Source of the DNA: Ga0074130 sp964499485
Lineage (GTDB): Bacteria > Pseudomonadota > Gammaproteobacteria > Burkholderiales > Rhodocyclaceae
Assembly (NCBI GenBank): GCA_964499485.1
Contig: CAZCLF010000004.1
Span: forward strand, 50,427-114,426
Length of the DNA stretch: 64,000 bases
Reading direction: 5' to 3'
The notes under the pieces: model-generated
What the model was told of the DNA's origin: nothing
The model's input: only the letters and a program-made list of their open reading frames with translations
The model's database searches: none
Made by a program: the position numbers and the translations under genes
Shown here: positions 61,668-64,000 of the stretch, piece by piece
Position numbering within the stretch: position 1 is the stretch's first letter
How the letters are laid out: each line of letters starts with the position of its first letter

Positions 61668-62906
61668 ATGCTGAAAAAGATCAATATCAAAGACCTCCGT
61701 CCGGGCATGTATATCCATGAGTTTTGTGGTGGCTGGATGGATCACTCTTTCTGGCGCAGCAAGTTCGCAGTCAAAGACGCCCAAGACCTTGCCCGCGTGC
61801 GCGATAGTGGTGTGGCAGAGGTTTGGATTGATACATCCAAAGGCGCCGATGTGATTGATGCGACCGCTGCAAAAGTTGCTACCGAAGTAGAGGTGGCGAG
61901 TGAGGTTGACCAAATGTTGGCTTACGCTGAGTTGGTCAAGGCACCGTTGGTCCAGCAGATCGAGTTTGATCAAGAGGTGCTTCGCGCAGCCAAAATCTGC
62001 AACAAGGCTAAGAGTGCTGTTGTGTCTATGTTTCAAGAAGTTCGCATGGGCAAAGCCATCAGTGCTGAGGCGGCCGGCGAACTGGTCGAAGAAATCTCAT
62101 CTTCTGTGATGCGTAATCCGGGTGCCCTCATTAGTTTGGCACGCATCAAGACCGCCGATGACTACACCTATATGCATTCGGTGGCGGTTTGCGCGCTGAT
62201 GGTCGCGCTAGCCAAACAGCTTGAGCTGGACGACAACACGACGCGAGAGCTCGGATTGGCAGGCTTGCTCCATGATTTGGGCAAAGCAATGATGCCAATT
62301 GAGGTGCTGAACAAGCCTGGCAAGCTCACGGATGATGAGTTTGCCATTATGCGAGGCCACCCCTTGGAGGGCAATCGTTTGCTGCAAGAGGGGGCGGCGG
62401 TTGGTGAAATTCCTCTGGATGTTTGTCTACATCACCACGAAAAGGTTGATGGCTCAGGTTATCCCGATCATCTGAAGGGCGAGCAAATCAGCTTGTTCGC
62501 GAAGATGGGCTCGGTCTGCGATGTCTACGATGCGATTACCTCAAACCGCCCCTACAAGGCGGGCTGGGAGCCCGGCGAATCGATCCGTAAGATGGCCGAG
62601 TGGAGCAAGGGGCACTTTGACGAGGCTGTATTTCAGGCTTTTGTGAAAAGTATCGGCATATATCCGGTTGGTTCGCTGATCCGACTGGAGTCGGGGCGCC
62701 TTGCGGTGGTCATGGAGCAAAGCGCAAGCTCATTGCTATCACCGAAGGTAAAGGTTTTCTTTTCAACGCGTGCCCAGACTTATATTAAGCCTGAAGTGAT
62801 TGACCTCTCCCGCCCGAGTATTCACGACAAGATCGTAGCGCACGAGGATCCGGTGAAGTGGGGGCTGCAGCACATCAACCGCTTCCTTCACGGCGATCTA
62901 AAATAG
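61668..62906 (+). CDS. HD-GYP domain phosphodiesterase (c-di-GMP)
   Basis: A 412-residue cytoplasmic protein. An N-terminal DUF3391-type domain (LKKINIKDLRPGMYIHEF) is followed by an HD-GYP domain: HSVAVCALMVALAKQL, HDLGKAMMPIEVLNKPG (HD near 200), HHHEKVDGSGYP (GYP near 263), and SVCDVYDAITSNRPYK. All metal ligands look present, so c-di-GMP hydrolysis is likely. Signals are unknown. It could act with the pili genes and the PilZ-like protein in the window; that is inference. Confidence 0.92.
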   Translation: MLKKINIKDLRPGMYIHEFCGGWMDHSFWRSKFAVKDAQDLARVRDSGVAEVWIDTSKGADVIDATAAKVATEVEVASEVDQMLAYAELVKAPLVQQIEFDQEVLRAAKICNKAKSAVVSMFQEVRMGKAISAEAAGELVEEISSSVMRNPGALISLARIKTADDYTYMHSVAVCALMVALAKQLELDDNTTRELGLAGLLHDLGKAMMPIEVLNKPGKLTDDEFAIMRGHPLEGNRLLQEGAAVGEIPLDVCLHHHEKVDGSGYPDHLKGEQISLFAKMGSVCDVYDAITSNRPYKAGWEPGESIRKMAEWSKGHFDEAVFQAFVKSIGIYPVGSLIRLESGRLAVVMEQSASSLLSPKVKVFFSTRAQTYIKPEVIDLSRPSIHDKIVAHEDPVKWGLQHINRFLHGDLK

Positions 62907-62908
62907 CG

Positions 62909-63163
62909 TCAACTCGCGGTGAGACGTTCTAGTTCGGTGAGCCACATAATTGCATATTCACGATCTGGCCCGCACATCTCTTCCGAAGGCTTTAGTCCGC
63001 TGCAACAGCTAGGCCTTTCTGCGCTACCGAAAATCATGCATAGCAGGCTCCCATCTAGGTGAGGGCATGGGACCCCCGCCGGCTTGTGTAGACTGCTGAT
63101 CGAGGGGGCGATACAGCATGCGCCACAACCAGGGCGGCAGGCATGTGCTGAGGGCTTACTCAT
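62909..63163 (-). CDS. YkgJ family cysteine-cluster protein
   Basis: An 84-residue protein with the YkgJ (UPF0153) cysteine pattern: CRPGCGACC near the N-terminus and later CPHLDGSLLCMIF, RPSCCSG. It probably binds zinc or iron; function unknown. It overlaps the upstream hydrolase by 8 bp in a different frame. It converges on the HD-GYP gene 2 bp away. Confidence 0.9.
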   Translation of the reverse strand: MSKPSAHACRPGCGACCIAPSISSLHKPAGVPCPHLDGSLLCMIFGSAERPSCCSGLKPSEEMCGPDREYAIMWLTELERLTAS

Positions 63164-63923
63164 CACACGCTTGAGCAAAAAAATTCATTGCTAATTCCTG
63201 ATAGCGTGTTCCGTGGCGTTCTGTCATTGCATCATTGTGTTCACCCTCAGCGATGGTTTCCAAGCATTTAGGCTCACCAGCTGACGCGAACAACTGTGCT
63301 GAGTGGGAGTAGGGGACGATGCGATCTGTGAGGCTATGAATCAGCAAAAGCGGGATCGGCGCTAGCTTTGCTATATGAGTGCTCGCGCAGTGCATGTCGT
63401 CGAGTGCTAGCTCTTTCTCCGGCATTTGATCTTCTGCCCAGGCGCTGTACGAGTGCACGGGGGCTTCTGCTAGGACAGCCCGAATACCTTGCGGACTTGA
63501 TGCCGCCGCCGCAATGGCGAGCATACCGCCCAAGCTTTGACCAAAGACGAAGAGTCGGTTTGTATCGATGTCATGACGATTGCGCATGTAGTCGAGGGCT
63601 GCAATCGCATCCTCGAGCATGCCCTGTGGTTCCGGGCTGCCATGTGAGTTGCCGTAGCCACGGTAATCAAACGTGAAGACGTTGTACCCCTGGAGCGGCA
63701 ACCACGCTGCATAGACCCAATGCGCTGTCATATTTTGCGCATTGCCATGCATGTGAATCACACTGCCTTTGGCTTCATGTGGTGCCACACCGGCGGCAGG
63801 AATAAACCACCCTGACAGATGGGTGCCGTCAGGACTGTTGAAGGCTACCGTTTCGAAAGGCAGCCCAGCGCGCGCTGGGTTGTCGTACTTCATGCGGTCG
63901 GGGAAGTAGAAATAGCGGTACAT
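63156..63923 (-). CDS. Alpha/beta hydrolase
   Basis: A 255-residue hydrolase of the Bem46-like type. VIHMHGNAQNM is the oxyanion segment, FGQSLGGMLA the nucleophile elbow, IHSLTDRIVPY holds the Asp, and EGEHNDAM the His. No signal peptide, and substrate unknown. I chose the ATG at 63923 over one at 63953; no Shine-Dalgarno is strong. The downstream YkgJ gene overlaps it. Confidence 0.88.
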   Translation of the reverse strand: MYRYFYFPDRMKYDNPARAGLPFETVAFNSPDGTHLSGWFIPAAGVAPHEAKGSVIHMHGNAQNMTAHWVYAAWLPLQGYNVFTFDYRGYGNSHGSPEPQGMLEDAIAALDYMRNRHDIDTNRLFVFGQSLGGMLAIAAAASSPQGIRAVLAEAPVHSYSAWAEDQMPEKELALDDMHCASTHIAKLAPIPLLLIHSLTDRIVPYSHSAQLFASAGEPKCLETIAEGEHNDAMTERHGTRYQELAMNFFAQACDE

Positions 63924-63957
63924 GGTGTGTGGCAACCTTGGCGGTAAGCCCAAAGAA

Positions 63958-63989
63958 AATGCCCCTTGAACCGAGGCTCAAGGGGCATT
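63958..63989 (-). terminator. Rho-independent terminator of a gene beyond the right edge
   Basis: Perfect 12-bp stem AATGCCCCTTGA / TCAAGGGGCATT with an 8-base loop, followed on the minus strand by TTTTCTTTG. It ends a minus-strand transcript coming from outside the window and separates it from the hydrolase gene. Confidence 0.85.
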
Positions 63990-64000
63990 CGATGCGGTGA

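Noticed and set aside
1..64000. Prophage, insertion sequence, integron or CRISPR array
   Set aside because: No integrase, transposase, cas genes or spaced direct repeats were seen; gene order and composition look chromosomal throughout.

Overview
The window reads as a contiguous stretch of a betaproteobacterial chromosome. The support is family-level: a beta-proteobacterial proteasome homologue (BPH), a PhaM-type PHA-granule protein, a type IV pilus chemotaxis cluster next to rubredoxin, ClsB-type cardiolipin synthase, an E3 with an N-terminal lipoyl domain, and gene neighbourhoods such as rubA/thiD/thiE/hemL. It could be Neisseriales- or Nitrosomonadales-like, but I cannot name a genus. Coding density is very high, with many 1-4 bp start/stop overlaps (ATGA, GTGA, TGATG, TAATG). 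I see no rRNA, tRNA, CRISPR array, insertion sequence or prophage.

Layout. 1-3 kb (minus): partial phoU, rpiA, and a PilZ-like protein coupled to rpiA. 3-10 kb (minus): pyruvate dehydrogenase operon aceE-aceF-BPH-lpdA, with a near-consensus sigma70 promoter at 9983-10011 and hairpins in its two larger gaps. 10-13.8 kb (plus): folD-purE-purK and a Sua5-type threonylcarbamoyl-AMP synthase. 13.8-17.6 kb: small orphan HicB-like protein, MarC, an unlisted-size 43-aa small protein with a strong Shine-Dalgarno, a secreted CHRD protein, an alpha/beta hydrolase and the GTPase YlqF/RbgA. 17.8-20.6 kb (plus): two adjacent photolyase/cryptochrome genes. 20.6-26 kb: flavoprotein, DeaD helicase, then a minus-strand operon of ParA-like ATPase, PhaM and an unknown 257-aa protein. 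26-31 kb: methyltransferase, ychF, gluQ, CoA-binding protein, clsB, EEP-family protein. 31-34.6 kb (plus): cobT, a dual-receiver protein, cobS and cobC, for the lower part of cobalamin synthesis. 34.6-40.8 kb: envelope glycosylation (GT4, O-antigen-ligase-like, fucosyltransferase-like, GT9 heptosyltransferase) and msbA. 40.9-49.5 kb (minus): pilG-pilH-pilI-pilJ-pilL chemosensory system. 49.7-52.8 kb: rubredoxin, thiD, thiE, hemL. 52.8-60.1 kb (minus): RNase II-like protein, TonB-like protein, aroE, mtgA, a polyprenyl-phosphate sugar transferase with altered active-site motifs, and an MgtE-N/CorA fusion. 60.2-64 kb: uppP, yqiA, HD-GYP phosphodiesterase, YkgJ-type protein and a second alpha/beta hydrolase.

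Most of this is housekeeping. The parts most worth a second look are the BPH peptidase-like gene inside the pyruvate dehydrogenase operon, the ParA-like/PhaM/unknown operon (a candidate PHA-granule partitioning module), the sugar-phosphate transferase that lacks the usual catalytic Asp-Glu pair, the CorA with an MgtE-N-like domain, the dual receiver with a dead first domain inside the cob operon, and the 43-aa small protein. All functions are inferred from sequence motifs by eye; no database search was run.
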